A DNA stretch of 64,000 bases from Streptantibioticus rubrisoli (GTDB lineage Bacteria > Actinomycetota > Actinomycetes > Streptomycetales > Streptomycetaceae), in the NCBI RefSeq assembly GCF_024436055.1, contig NZ_JANFNH010000009.1, positions 1 to 64,000 of the forward strand, read 5' to 3'. The position numbers and the translations under genes are program-made. The notes beneath the pieces are model-generated. The model had not been told where the DNA came from. It did no database searches and saw only the letters and a program-made list of their open reading frames with translations. This document shows, one piece after another, positions 24,142 through 32,996 of this stretch (within the stretch, counting starts at the first letter, position 1; each line of letters begins with the position of its first letter).

Positions 24142-26228
24142 GACGCCCGCTCCACGCGTACCGCGCACACCTTGAACTCCGGCATCCGGGACGTCGGGTC
24201 GAGCGCTGGATTGGTCAGTGTGTTGGCGCGGCCCGGGCCGTCCCAGTGGAACGGCATGAAGACCGTGTCGGGGCGGATGGTGTCGGTCACCCGGGCCGGG
24301 GCGACGGCGCGGCCGCGGCGGCTGCTGACCGCCAGCAGCTCGCCTTCGGCGACCCCGAGCCGGTGCGCGAGGCGCGGATGCACTTCGACGAACGGGCCGG
24401 GGGCGGCCTCGTTGAGCTCGGCGACCCGGCGGGTCTGGGCGCCGCTTTGGTACTGGGAGACCACTCGGCCGGTGGTGAGGTAGAGCGGGTAGTCGGCGTC
24501 CGGCTGCTCCGCTGACGGACGGTGGGACACCGCGGCGAAGCGGGCCCGGCCGTCCGCGGTGGCGAAGCGGTCGAGGAACAGCCGCGGTGTGCCCGGGTGG
24601 TGCTCGTCGGGGCAGGGCCAGAAGACACCGTCCTCGTCGCGTATGCGCCGGTAGCTGATGCCCGCGTAGTCGGCCGGACCGCCCGCGGAGGCGCGCCGCA
24701 ACTCCTCGAACGCCTCCACCGGATCGTCCGGGAAGCCCTTGTCCACCCCGAGCCGTGCCGCCAACTCCCGCAGCACGTACAGGTCGGTGCGTACCCCTTG
24801 CGGCGGATCGAGTGCCGCCTGGCGCAGGATCACCCGGCCTTCCAGATTGGTCGTGGTGCCGGTCTCCTCCGCCCACTGCGCGGACGGCAGGACCACATCG
24901 GCGAGGCGTGCCGTCTCCGACAGCACCACGTCGCTGACGGCGAGGAAGTCCAACTCCCGCAGCCGCTCGGTGACATGGCCCGCCCGGGGCGCGGAGACCA
25001 CCGGGTTGGATCCCATCAGCAGCAGTGCCCGCAGTCCGCCGTCCCGGCCCGCGGTGTCCAGGAGTTCGTAGGCGGAGCGGCCGGGTCCCGGCAGCTGGTC
25101 GGGGTCGACTCCCCACACCCCGGCGACGTGCGCGCGGGCCGCCGGGTCCTCGATCGAGCGGTAGCCCGGCAGTTGGTCGGCCTTCTGGCCGTGCTCGCGT
25201 CCGCCCTGCCCGTTGCCCTGCCCGGTCAGACAGCCGTAGCCGGAGCCCGGCCGTCCGGCCTTCCCCACCGCGAGGCACAGGTTGATCCACGCCCGGACCG
25301 TGTCGGTGCCCTTGCTGTGCTGTTCGGCGCCGCGCGCGGTCAGCACCATGCCGCTGTGCGCCTCGGCGAAGACCCGTACCGCCTCCCGCATCAGCGGCAC
25401 CGGGACACCGGTCAGTCGTTCCACGTGCTCCGGCCAGTGCGCCATGGCGGAGGCCAGGGCCCGTTCGAAGCCGGTGGTGCGGGTTCGGACGAACTCCTCG
25501 TCCACCAGCCCGTCCGCGATCGCCAGGTGCAACAGGCCCAGTGCCAGCGCCAGATCCGTGCCGGGCGCCGGACGCAGATGCAGATCGGCCTGCTCAGCGG
25601 TGCGGGTGCGGCGCGGATCGACCACGATCAGCCGTCCGCCGTTCTCCCGCAGCTCCCGGAAGTAGCGCAGCGCGGGCGGCATGGTCTCCGCCGGGTTGCC
25701 GCCGACCAGGATCACACAGCCGGTGGTCGCGATGTCCTCCAGCGGGAACGGCAGTCCGCGGTCGAGCCCGAAGGCGGCCCGGTGCGCGGCCGCGGCGGAC
25801 GACATGCAGAACCGGCCGTTGTAGTCGATGTTGGCGGTGCGCAGCACCACGCGGGCGAACTTGCCCAGCAGATAGGCCTTTTCGTTGGTCAGACCGCCGC
25901 CGCCGAAGACCCCGACCGCGTCCCGGCCGTACCGTCGCGCGGCCCGCTCAAGCCCCTGCGCCACCCGGTCCAGTGCCAGCGGCCAGGACGCCTCGCGCAG
26001 CTCGCCGCCCCGACCGGCACGCACCAGCGGTGCCGTCAGCCGCGCCGTGGGGGAGAGCACCGCGGCTGCGGTACGACCCTTGCCGCACAGCGCGCCGCGG
26101 TTGACCGGGAACCGCGTGCGCTCCAGGATCTCCACCGCGGCACCGCCCCGGGCGGCCAGCCGCATGCCGCACTGGAGCGAGCAGTACGGACAGTGCGTGT
26201 CGGTCGTTGTCATGCCAGCGATCGTCAC
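24138..26228 (-). CDS. nasA: Assimilatory nitrate reductase catalytic subunit (molybdopterin)
   Basis: Reduces nitrate to nitrite in the cytoplasm. The 696-residue protein starts with the [4Fe-4S] motif CPYCSLQCG ... CGKG, followed by the Mo-bis-MGD domains: DYNGRFCMSSAAAAHR with the cysteine expected to ligate Mo, VGGNPAETMP, VVDPRRTRTAEQADLHL, and a C-terminal MoCo-binding barrel (GRVVSQYQSGAQTRR). No Tat signal. GTG at 26228 or ATG at 26213 could start it. First gene of the leftward operon, divergent from nnaR. Confidence 0.93.
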   Translation of the reverse strand: MTIAGMTTTDTHCPYCSLQCGMRLAARGGAAVEILERTRFPVNRGALCGKGRTAAAVLSPTARLTAPLVRAGRGGELREASWPLALDRVAQGLERAARRYGRDAVGVFGGGGLTNEKAYLLGKFARVVLRTANIDYNGRFCMSSAAAAHRAAFGLDRGLPFPLEDIATTGCVILVGGNPAETMPPALRYFRELRENGGRLIVVDPRRTRTAEQADLHLRPAPGTDLALALGLLHLAIADGLVDEEFVRTRTTGFERALASAMAHWPEHVERLTGVPVPLMREAVRVFAEAHSGMVLTARGAEQHSKGTDTVRAWINLCLAVGKAGRPGSGYGCLTGQGNGQGGREHGQKADQLPGYRSIEDPAARAHVAGVWGVDPDQLPGPGRSAYELLDTAGRDGGLRALLLMGSNPVVSAPRAGHVTERLRELDFLAVSDVVLSETARLADVVLPSAQWAEETGTTTNLEGRVILRQAALDPPQGVRTDLYVLRELAARLGVDKGFPDDPVEAFEELRRASAGGPADYAGISYRRIRDEDGVFWPCPDEHHPGTPRLFLDRFATADGRARFAAVSHRPSAEQPDADYPLYLTTGRVVSQYQSGAQTRRVAELNEAAPGPFVEVHPRLAHRLGVAEGELLAVSSRRGRAVAPARVTDTIRPDTVFMPFHWDGPGRANTLTNPALDPTSRMPEFKVCAVRVERAS

Positions 26229-26404
26229 GCCCGGCCGTTACGGACCTGGTTCACCCATGTTGCGCGGACGGTACGGCTCCCTCACACCGTGCCGGGGGCG
26301 TGGTGAGCGGTAGGACATCTTCCGTAACGTTCCGGGCCCCTGCTCTAACCCCCGTGTGACCGCGGGGCAATCGGCCCGTAACGCCGCTGGCTGACCCTCA
26401 CGCC
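26229..26404. promoter_or_regulatory. nasA-nnaR divergent promoter region with repeated CCGTAACG motif
   Basis: The octamer CCGTAACG occurs at 26322-26329 and 26376-26383, and its inverse sits in CCGTTACGG at 26235-26243. In Streptomyces nitrate genes are controlled by GlnR and NnaR; GTAAC is also part of the GlnR box, so either factor could bind. No clear full GlnR box (GTnAC-n6-GAAAC) was found. Confidence 0.5.
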
Positions 26405-27541
26405 ATGAGCACTGGCACAACGGCATCCGCGCAGACAGGACCGCTGACCGGATTCACCGTCGGGGTGACCGCGACGCGCCGCCGCGAGGAACTGGTGGCA
26501 CTCCTGCGGCGCAGAGGTGCCCGGGTGGTCGAGGCGCCCACCATGCGCATCGTTCCACTGGACGACGACACCGCGCTGCGCCGTGCCACCGAGCGCTGTC
26601 TGACCGCGCCGCTGGACTATGTGATCGCCACCACCGGGGTCGGCTGGCGGGGCTGGATGAGCGCGGCGGATGGCTGGGGGCTCGGCGCGGGCCTGGCCGA
26701 TGTGTGCCGCGGCGCGGTTGTCCTCACCCGCGGCCCCAAGGCCACCGGCGCGGTGCGGGCCAGCGGACTGCACGAGTCGTACTCGCCGGGGTCCGAGGCC
26801 AACGACGAGTTGCTCACCTGGCTGCTCGCCCGGGAACTGCGCGGGCGCCGGGTCGCCGTGCAGGAGCACGGGCTGCCGCTGGACGGTTTCGCCGCAGCCC
26901 TGCGCGAGCGGGGTGCCGAGGTCGTCTCGGTTCCGGTCTACCGCTGGGGGCCGCCCGAGGACCCGGAGGCGGTACGGCGGCTGGTGGAGCTGACGGTACG
27001 GCGCGAGCTGCACTGCCTCACCTTCACCAGCGCGCCCGCGATCGACGCGCTGCTCGACGCCGCGCAGGCCATGGACCGCCGTGCCGATGTGCTCGACGCA
27101 CTGCGCAAGGATGTGCTGCCGGTCTGCGTGGGACCGCAGTGCGCAAAGCCGTTGAGGGAGGAGGAAGTTGAGGCGGTGTGGCCGGAGCGCGGACGGCTCG
27201 GCGCACTGGTGCGTACGCTCGCCCGGGAACTGCCCGCCCGTGGCCGCCGTGAACTCGGCAGCGGCGCGCGGCGGGTGGTGCTGCAGGGCGGCGCGGTCCT
27301 CATCGACGGCGAGACCGTCTGCCTGCCGCCGGTACTGGCCGCCCTGCTGCGCGCCCTGGCCGACCATCCGGGCCGGGTGGTCAACCGGCCGGAAATGCTG
27401 CGCAGGGTATGGCCGAGTGGCACCGCCGACGAACACACCGTGGACGCGGCGGTCGCCCGGCTGCGCGCGGCGCTCGGGCCGCACGCGGCACTGGTCCGTA
27501 CCGTGCCCAAGCGCGGCTACCGGCTGGAGGTCGCGCCATGA
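26405..27541 (+). CDS. nnaR: NnaR-type regulator (HemD-like domain plus winged helix)
   Basis: A 378-residue fusion. Residues about 15-265 have the uroporphyrinogen-III synthase fold (GFTVGVTATRRREELVALLRRRGA, CLTFTSAPAIDALLDAA). Residues about 285-378 form an OmpR-type winged helix (LPPVLAALLRALADHPGRVVNRPEMLRRVWPS, VDAAVARLRAAL, VRTVPKRGYRLE). This is the architecture of NnaR of Streptomyces coelicolor, which works with GlnR to activate nitrate and nitrite genes. The position opposite nasA supports the same job. It may also have kept some sensing of tetrapyrrole or nitrite. Overlaps the next gene by 4 nt. Confidence 0.9.
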   Translation: MSTGTTASAQTGPLTGFTVGVTATRRREELVALLRRRGARVVEAPTMRIVPLDDDTALRRATERCLTAPLDYVIATTGVGWRGWMSAADGWGLGAGLADVCRGAVVLTRGPKATGAVRASGLHESYSPGSEANDELLTWLLARELRGRRVAVQEHGLPLDGFAAALRERGAEVVSVPVYRWGPPEDPEAVRRLVELTVRRELHCLTFTSAPAIDALLDAAQAMDRRADVLDALRKDVLPVCVGPQCAKPLREEEVEAVWPERGRLGALVRTLARELPARGRRELGSGARRVVLQGGAVLIDGETVCLPPVLAALLRALADHPGRVVNRPEMLRRVWPSGTADEHTVDAAVARLRAALGPHAALVRTVPKRGYRLEVAP

Positions 27542-28227
27542 GCCCGCCCGCCCTGATCGCCGTGGCACACGGCACCCGCGACCCGGCCGGTGCGGCGGCG
27601 GTGCGCCAACTCCTCGACACCGTAGGGAGGTTGCGGCCGGGGTCGCGGGTCGAGGTGGGGCATCTCGACCTGCTGCGGCCGTCGTTGTACGACGTGCTGG
27701 CGCGGCGGCGGGACGATGTGGTGCTGGTGCCACTGCTGTTGGGCGCCGGATACCACGTGCACACCGACATACCCGCTGTGGTGGCGGCCGCCGGTTGCCG
27801 TACGGCCCGGGTCTCGGCGGCCCTCGGCCCCGACCCGCTGCTGGCCACCGTGCTGTCCGACCGGCTGACGGAGGCCGGATGGAGCGGTGCGCGAGAGGAC
27901 GGGGCGGTGGTACTGGCCGCGGCCGGATCCACCGACCAAGGCGCCAACGCCGACACCCTGCGGATGGCGCGCCTGCTGCAGACCCGCCTTGGTTGCCCGG
28001 TCACGGCGGGCTACCTGTGCGCCGCGTCCCCCACGCCCGCCGAGGCGGTCGCGGCACTGCGCGCCCGCGGCCACCGCGAGGTGGCGGTGGCCCGCTACCT
28101 GCTGGCCCCGGGTTTCTTCGCCCAGCGCGCGTCGGCGTCCGGCGCCTGCCTCACCTCACCCCCACTGGGCGCCCACGAGGCGGTGGCCCGACTGGTCCTG
28201 CGGCGCTATGACGAGGTGCTGGGCTGA
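27538..28227 (+). CDS. Sirohydrochlorin chelatase (CbiX/SirB family)
   Basis: A 229-residue soluble protein with two CbiX halves. AVAHGTRDPAGAAAV carries the active-site histidine (HGTRD) and LLLGAGYHVHTDIP the second metal histidine. The second half, LAAAGSTDQGANADTLRMARLL ... RYLLAPGFFAQRA, repeats the fold. It probably inserts Fe into sirohydrochlorin to make siroheme for NirB. The ATG at 27538 overlaps the nnaR stop (ATGA), so regulator and chelatase form one unit. Confidence 0.88.
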   Translation: MSPPALIAVAHGTRDPAGAAAVRQLLDTVGRLRPGSRVEVGHLDLLRPSLYDVLARRRDDVVLVPLLLGAGYHVHTDIPAVVAAAGCRTARVSAALGPDPLLATVLSDRLTEAGWSGAREDGAVVLAAAGSTDQGANADTLRMARLLQTRLGCPVTAGYLCAASPTPAEAVAALRARGHREVAVARYLLAPGFFAQRASASGACLTSPPLGAHEAVARLVLRRYDEVLG

Positions 28228-28250
28228 GCGGGGGCGGTGCGGCTCAGCCC
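28221..28250. terminator. Hairpin terminator after the chelatase gene
   Basis: A perfect 9-bp stem, GGGCTGAGC (28221-28229, including the stop codon) and GCTCAGCCC (28242-28250), with a 12-nt loop. Confidence 0.65.
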
Positions 28251-28409
28251 GTCGCTTCGAGCGGCTCCACCGCCTTCACCACAGCGCCCGCGGCGCCCCT
28301 CCAGCGGCCGTGATCCGCGCGGGCCTGGCGCACCGCCCAGGGGAGGGGCGACGTCGCGGGTGGGCCCGGTGCGCTGTTGCGAACGCGTCCCGGGGCATGT
28401 GTGCGCTTG

Positions 28410-28808
28410 TCACCGTGGGTGGTTGTCGCCGTGGCGGCCGAAGAGATCCGCGAAGTCGCTGGGCAGGCCGCTGAGCAAGCCGTTGACCGGCGCGCCGCCG
28501 AGAAGGTCCGCCAGAGCGGTGAGCACCGCCGTCGCATCGGCCGTCGCCTCGGGCTCCGTGACGCCGAACGCCCGGGCGAGGTGGCGGACGAACTCGCCCC
28601 CGTCCCACGAGCGCGGCGCCTCATGGGCTTCGGCGAGGAGCTTGTGGGCGGCCTCGGCGGGAAGCCGGTCCGCCAGCTCGCGGGCCGCTCCCGCGCCGAG
28701 CCGCTGACCGAGCAGGGTCAGTACGGCCCGGACCGTCTCCTCGGCCGTGGCGCGGTCCGCGTATCCGCCGCTGGCCCACACCGAGGTGAGGAAGGCCGGA
28801 TAGTCCAT
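28410..28808 (-). CDS. DUF2267 domain protein
   Basis: A 132-residue helical protein. ATAEETVRAVLTLLGQRLGAGAARELADRLP and GEFVRHLARAFGVTEPEATADATAVLTALADLL form the two halves of DUF2267, a small all-helical domain common in stress-related actinobacterial loci. The ATG at 28808 is chosen because the upstream sequence is arginine-rich and non-coding in character. Confidence 0.88.
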   Translation of the reverse strand: MDYPAFLTSVWASGGYADRATAEETVRAVLTLLGQRLGAGAARELADRLPAEAAHKLLAEAHEAPRSWDGGEFVRHLARAFGVTEPEATADATAVLTALADLLGGAPVNGLLSGLPSDFADLFGRHGDNHPR

Positions 28809-28997
28809 GTCTGCACGCTCCCGGTCGTGAGGCGTCCGTCGGCCTCGGGTGTGCCGCACCAGCCCTGGGGTGCCGAGCGTCGCCGGTTTCCGGCGCCGCT
28901 TCGGGCCCATCGGCGTTGCGTCGGCTCTGACGCCGAGTAGAGGGAATCTCTAGGGCTATGGGTAGGTTTTGGGGCAATCGTTCCATGAGGAGAGGTC

Positions 28998-29837
28998 ATG
29001 GCGGGGCTGTCCATCGATGATGTCGACGCCCCGCTGTACACGATCGGACAGGTCGCCTCGATGCTCCATGTGCGGGTGGCTTTCCTCAGGCGTCTCGATG
29101 AGCAGAGTGTGGTGGCGCCGGGACGCTCGGCCGGTGGTCAACGCCGTTACTCCCGCCGGGAGATCGACCGGGTCGCCGAGGTGATCAAGCTCACGGGGGA
29201 GGGGAGGGGGATCACACTGTCCGGGGCGCGGCGCGCGCTCGCCCTGCAGGAGCGGGTCGACCAACTGGAGGCGGACCTGGCCGACGCCCGCGGTCGTGGC
29301 CGTACCTACGACAGTCGGCGACCGGGCGGCGCGAGGGCCGATATCAGCGGCCAACGCGCCGAGTGGCCGTGCCGCCAAGCCCTATCGGGCATCCACCTCG
29401 GCCGGGCCGGTAGCGGCCCGGATGGCCGCCACGCACCGCCCCGGGTCACCAGTGGTGACGGCGACGCGGGCGAACGGCGCCGAAGCCCCCAGCTCGACGC
29501 AGGCCACCGGCTGGCGCCCGGGCCGGATGGCCACGAAGTCCTGGCCGGTGTGGTGCCGGACACCGACGCACAGCCATCCAGGGACCCATACGCCGTGCCC
29601 CGGCAGACCGCGCCACCAGTCGGGCTGTACCGTCGCCTTCTCCACCGCGGTCAGCGGAACCCGTACGCTGCCGTGTCTGGCCGCGATCTTCTCCCACCAC
29701 GTCAGGCGGACCACCAGCTCGGCACCGTCCACCAGCAGCCGCGCCATGGCCTCACTTCCCTGCGCGAAGCCGATGCCCCGCCCCTGCCCCACTCAGCCAG
29801 GGCAGAGGCGGGAACATATGCGGGCTGCCGCGCTTGA
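28998..29837 (+). CDS. MerR family regulator with a lost stop codon (read-through tail)
   Basis: Residues 1-110 are a MerR regulator: YTIGQVASMLHVRVAFLRRLDEQSVV, GQRRYSRREIDRVAEVIKL, then the coiled-coil ALQERVDQLEADLADARG. Relatives of this HspR-like type end near here. Here the frame stays open for another 165 residues of low-complexity sequence, 366 bp of which lie antisense to a well-supported gene (29382-29747). The true stop was probably lost by a small indel near 29300; the tail is not a domain. GAGGAGAGGTC-type ribosome site precedes the ATG at 28998. Confidence 0.7.
   Translation: MAGLSIDDVDAPLYTIGQVASMLHVRVAFLRRLDEQSVVAPGRSAGGQRRYSRREIDRVAEVIKLTGEGRGITLSGARRALALQERVDQLEADLADARGRGRTYDSRRPGGARADISGQRAEWPCRQALSGIHLGRAGSGPDGRHAPPRVTSGDGDAGERRRSPQLDAGHRLAPGPDGHEVLAGVVPDTDAQPSRDPYAVPRQTAPPVGLYRRLLHRGQRNPYAAVSGRDLLPPRQADHQLGTVHQQPRHGLTSLREADAPPLPHSARAEAGTYAGCRA
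29382..29747 (-). CDS. Conserved actinobacterial protein of unknown function
   Basis: A 121-residue protein starting MARLLVDGAELVVRLTWWEKIAARHGSVRVPLTAVEKATVQPDWW, with regular beta strands as in PH-like domains. I recall similar proteins in Streptomyces but no family name. There is no membrane segment. The frame fully overlaps the run-on 3' part of the MerR gene on the other strand; its balanced composition marks this one as real. Confidence 0.7.
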   Translation of the reverse strand: MARLLVDGAELVVRLTWWEKIAARHGSVRVPLTAVEKATVQPDWWRGLPGHGVWVPGWLCVGVRHHTGQDFVAIRPGRQPVACVELGASAPFARVAVTTGDPGRCVAAIRAATGPAEVDAR

Positions 29838-30147
29838 CCCACACGGGCCGTCCCACTCAGCCCGTGCGGCGGCAGCAACCCGTACGGGGGTACCACCCGT
29901 ATACCTCCATAACGGGCGTATCGCCAACACAGCTTCCAGGGCCCATCTCAATCAGTGAGGAGGTTCCCACTTGCTGTTCGCAAGTTCCCTCCGCCATCCC
30001 CGCCCGTAGATACCGGGACCGTCGAAGGAAGTCGGAAGGTGATCGAGCACTCGGGCCGGTCGACGCGGGTGACAGTCGGCACCGCGTGAAAGGCGCCGGT
30101 GGCGGGCGGTTAGCATATGAGCACCGCCTAGCTCGAAAGAGAAGCCT
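29838..30147 (+). promoter_or_regulatory. Leader region of the gap gene
   Basis: No gene recognised. Contains a small inverted repeat ACTTGC-TGTTC-GCAAGT at 29969-29985 within a GGAGG...CCTCC frame. Promoter elements not assignable. Confidence 0.4.
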
Positions 30148-31593
30148 GTGACTGTCAACGAGGACACGTTCACCAACTGGAAGCACCGCGAGGAAATCGC
30201 GGAGTCGATGATCCCGATCATCGGAAAGCTGCATCGGGAGCGGGACGTCACGGTCCTGCTGCACAGCCGCTCCTTGGTGAACAAGTCAGTGGTCAGCATC
30301 CTCAAGACCCACCGGTTCGCCCGGCAGATAGCCGGCGAGGAACTCTCGGTCACCGAGACCATGCCGTTCCTGCAGGCACTCACCACCCTCGACCTCGGCC
30401 CGTCCCAGATCGACATCGGCATGCTCGCCGCGACCTACAAGGCCGACGACCGCGGGCTGTCCGTCGCGGAGTTCACCGCCGGGGCCGTCGCCGGGGCCAC
30501 CGGGGCCAACAAGCTCGAGCGCTGCGAGCCGCGCGACGTCGTCCTCTACGGTTTCGGCCGCATCGGCCGCCTGCTGGCTCGACTGCTCATCGAGAAGTCC
30601 GGATCCGGCAACGGCCTGCGGCTGCGGGCCATCGTCGTCCGCAAGGGCAAGGGCCAGGACATCGTCAAGCGCGCCTCGCTGCTGCGCCGTGACTCCATCC
30701 ACGGTCAGTTCCAGGGCACGATCACCGTTGACGAGGCGAACAGCAAGATCGTCGCCAACGGCAACGAGATCAAGGTGATCTACTCCGACGACCCGACGTC
30801 GGTGGACTACACGGCGTACGGCATCAAGGACGCCATCCTCATCGACAACACCGGCAAGTGGCGCGACCGCGAGGGTCTGTCGAAGCACCTGCGCCCCGGT
30901 ATCGCCAAGGTCGTGCTGACCGCGCCGGGCAAGGGCGACGTGCCCAACATCGTCCATGGCGTCAACCACGACATGATCAAGCCGGACGAGCAGATCCTGT
31001 CCTGCGCGTCCTGCACCACCAACGCGATCGTCCCGCCGCTGAAGGCGATGGCGGACGAGTACGGCGTCCTGCGCGGCCACGTGGAGACCGTCCACTCGTT
31101 CACCAACGACCAGAACCTGCTGGACAACTACCACAACTCCGACCGCCGCGGCCGCTCGGCGCCGCTCAACATGGTCATCACCGAGACCGGTGCCGCCTCC
31201 GCCGTCGCCAAGGCGCTGCCCGACCTCCAGGCGAAGATCACCGGCAGCTCGATCCGCGTCCCGGTGCCGGACGTCTCGATCGCGATCCTCAACCTCCAGC
31301 TCGCCCGGGCCACCACCCGTGAGGAGGTCCTCGACTACCTGCGCAACGTCTCGCTGACCTCACCGCTCAAGCGCCAGATCGACTTCATCAGCGCCCCCGA
31401 CGCGGTCTCCAGTGACTTCATCGGCTCCCGCCACGCCTCGATCGTCGACGCGGGCGCCACCAAGGTCGAAGACGACAACGCGATCCTCTACCTGTGGTAC
31501 GACAACGAGTTCGGCTACTCCTGCCAGGTCATCCGCGTCGTCCAGCACGTCTCCGGGGTCGAGTACCCGACCTACCCGCTGCCGGTGGTCTGA
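30148..31593 (+). CDS. gap: Glyceraldehyde-3-phosphate dehydrogenase, long actinobacterial form
   Basis: Oxidises glyceraldehyde-3-phosphate to 1,3-bisphosphoglycerate with NAD(P). The 481-residue protein has an N-terminal extension of about 125 residues before the Rossmann fold VVLYGFGRIGRLLARLL. The catalytic cysteine lies in SCASCTTN, with the sugar-phosphate loops SAPLNMVITETGAASAVAKALP and WYDNEFGYSCQV. It is about 140 residues longer than classic GAPDH, like the second GAPDH type known from Streptomyces. GTG at 30148. Stands alone between a promoter region and tandem hairpins. Confidence 0.93.
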   Translation: MTVNEDTFTNWKHREEIAESMIPIIGKLHRERDVTVLLHSRSLVNKSVVSILKTHRFARQIAGEELSVTETMPFLQALTTLDLGPSQIDIGMLAATYKADDRGLSVAEFTAGAVAGATGANKLERCEPRDVVLYGFGRIGRLLARLLIEKSGSGNGLRLRAIVVRKGKGQDIVKRASLLRRDSIHGQFQGTITVDEANSKIVANGNEIKVIYSDDPTSVDYTAYGIKDAILIDNTGKWRDREGLSKHLRPGIAKVVLTAPGKGDVPNIVHGVNHDMIKPDEQILSCASCTTNAIVPPLKAMADEYGVLRGHVETVHSFTNDQNLLDNYHNSDRRGRSAPLNMVITETGAASAVAKALPDLQAKITGSSIRVPVPDVSIAILNLQLARATTREEVLDYLRNVSLTSPLKRQIDFISAPDAVSSDFIGSRHASIVDAGATKVEDDNAILYLWYDNEFGYSCQVIRVVQHVSGVEYPTYPLPVV

Positions 31594-31612
31594 TCTCGAC
31601 ACGCTGACCGGT

Positions 31613-31650
31613 CTGCCGTCCACGGCAGGCAGGGACGGCGGTAACGCCGT
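31613..31650. terminator. Two tandem hairpins after gap
   Basis: CTGCCG-TCCA-CGGCAG (31613-31628) and ACGGCG-GTAA-CGCCGT (31635-31650), both perfect 6-bp stems, 20-57 bp past the gap stop codon. Confidence 0.6.
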
Positions 31651-31716
31651 GCCGCGACCGCGCCAGGGGGTACCTCGACCTCCCGGCGGTCACCACCACG
31701 CGGTCACACCGGACAC

Positions 31717-32376
31717 CTAGTCGTCGTCCGCGATCGCCCAGCTCGGGCGGGTGGCTGACGGCGAGCGGCGCCGCTCCGGGCGCGTCGGGACAGCGTTGTC
31801 GAGCGGCTGGTTCGCGAGAGCCGGTCGACGACGCTGTTGCCCCGTCAGATGCTGGGGGAGTTCGCCACTGCTGCGGTTGGTGCGGGCAGGCACGCCCGTC
31901 GAGGGCGGCGGAGCGTCCAGGCGCCATGAGCTGGAGCCGCCGGAGGCGTGGACGGGGAGGAGCCGCGCCACCTCCTGCTGGGACATACCGAGCAGTCGGC
32001 AGGCGTCACCCTGGCTGACCCGCAACTCCTCGAACAGCGCGCGGGCCGCCTGCGCGAGGCTGTGCTCTTCGGCGTCAACCGCGGCCGCACGCAGGCTCCT
32101 TGCCTCCCACACATCCCGCAACAGCGGCGCGACCTGCGGAACCAACAGATCCACGGCGATCGTGTCCGAGGGCACGGCGAGGGCCGCGGCGATGGCGTCG
32201 CGCGCCATGTCCTCCGCTTCGTCCAGCGTGCGGCACTGGGTGTGCAGGTCGAGCGACGGAATGTCGACGGCCCACCAGCGGCCGATCCGGTGAAGCCGTG
32301 CTTGGTACGGAGTGCTCAGGGAGCTCGACCTCCTTGGTGGTGTCTGTGCGGTGGGGGCCGGTGATCCGGCTACCAC
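31717..32376 (-). CDS. HicB-like protein with C-terminal helix-turn-helix
   Basis: The N-terminal part (YQARLHRIGRWWAVDIPSLDLHTQCRTLDEAEDMARDAIAAAL) is a HicB-like partial RNase-H fold. The middle has a helix-turn-helix-like ELRVSQGDACRLLGMSQQEVARLL, and the last 90 residues are proline/serine/arginine-rich and look disordered. HicB antitoxins pair with a HicA toxin; no HicA gene is adjacent. The long frame starts at a GTG at 32376, but the best ribosome site (AAGGAGG, 32329-32335) fits a CTG at 32319. Either start leaves the domains intact. Confidence 0.6.
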   Translation of the reverse strand: MVAGSPAPTAQTPPRRSSSLSTPYQARLHRIGRWWAVDIPSLDLHTQCRTLDEAEDMARDAIAAALAVPSDTIAVDLLVPQVAPLLRDVWEARSLRAAAVDAEEHSLAQAARALFEELRVSQGDACRLLGMSQQEVARLLPVHASGGSSSWRLDAPPPSTGVPARTNRSSGELPQHLTGQQRRRPALANQPLDNAVPTRPERRRSPSATRPSWAIADDD

Positions 32377-32858
32377 TCACGGGATTCGTAAGCCGGTTGA
32401 CGGTACGGGTACCGCGCCCGGGCGCGTGCTCCGTTGGCCGTGCTGATCAGCAGCGCGGTGGTGACCGTTCCTATCAGGAGGTTGAGCACGGCGGTGGCGA
32501 TCAGTTCGGTACGAGTGCCGATGACGTCGAACGGGATCACCACGGCGACGACGAGCAGCAGCGTCATGATCCAGCCGAAGAAGACGGTGGCCCTCGGCGT
32601 CGTGCCAAGGAGGAAGTGGAGCACGGCAGTTGCCGCGAGCGCGATAACACCGGCGCCTACCGCGTAGCTGGTGGTGTTGGCGTTGCCCCACAGCCCGTCG
32701 CCCTGGGGGGCGAGGATCGCGAGGTGCAGCAACCCACGTGCGACGAGGATGCCGACCTCGGCCGCCAGTCCGGCCACCACGGCCGTCGCGAGCCCACCGG
32801 CCCACAGTCGTCCGGCATCGATCCTCGGTACGTCAGGATCGGAGTAGTTGCTGGTCAC
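32370..32858 (-). CDS. DUF6069 family four-helix membrane protein
   Basis: A 162-residue protein with four hydrophobic segments (LATAVVAGLAAEVGILVARG; YAVGAGVIALAATAVLHFLL; VFFGWIMTLLLVVAVVIPF; LIATAVLNLLIGTVTTALLI). The GWIMTLLLVVAVVIPF pattern matches the actinobacterial DUF6069 family. Function unknown. Its stop overlaps the start of the HicB-like frame if the GTG at 32376 is used. Confidence 0.8.
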   Translation of the reverse strand: MTSNYSDPDVPRIDAGRLWAGGLATAVVAGLAAEVGILVARGLLHLAILAPQGDGLWGNANTTSYAVGAGVIALAATAVLHFLLGTTPRATVFFGWIMTLLLVVAVVIPFDVIGTRTELIATAVLNLLIGTVTTALLISTANGARARARYPYRQPAYESREW

Positions 32859-32996
32859 TGGGGACTCCTCTGTCCAGGTCGATGGCGATTGTGCGGTCCA
32901 CGCCGGTCGAACCCCCTCCCCGGCACGCGATCCGTCTGCCGCGGTGCCGCGCGGCCGTGCCGCGAACTCGCCGGAATGCGATGCCCTGTTGTGCCG

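Noticed and set aside
22930..25290. 786-residue frame as one long reductase
   Set aside because: The first 383 residues are a shadow of nasA; the real start is the ATG at 24141, overlapping the nasA stop by 4 nt.
24138..26228. NasA as a selenoprotein because selAB are nearby
   Set aside because: The molybdenum-ligand position is a normal cysteine codon and no in-frame TGA interrupts the frame.
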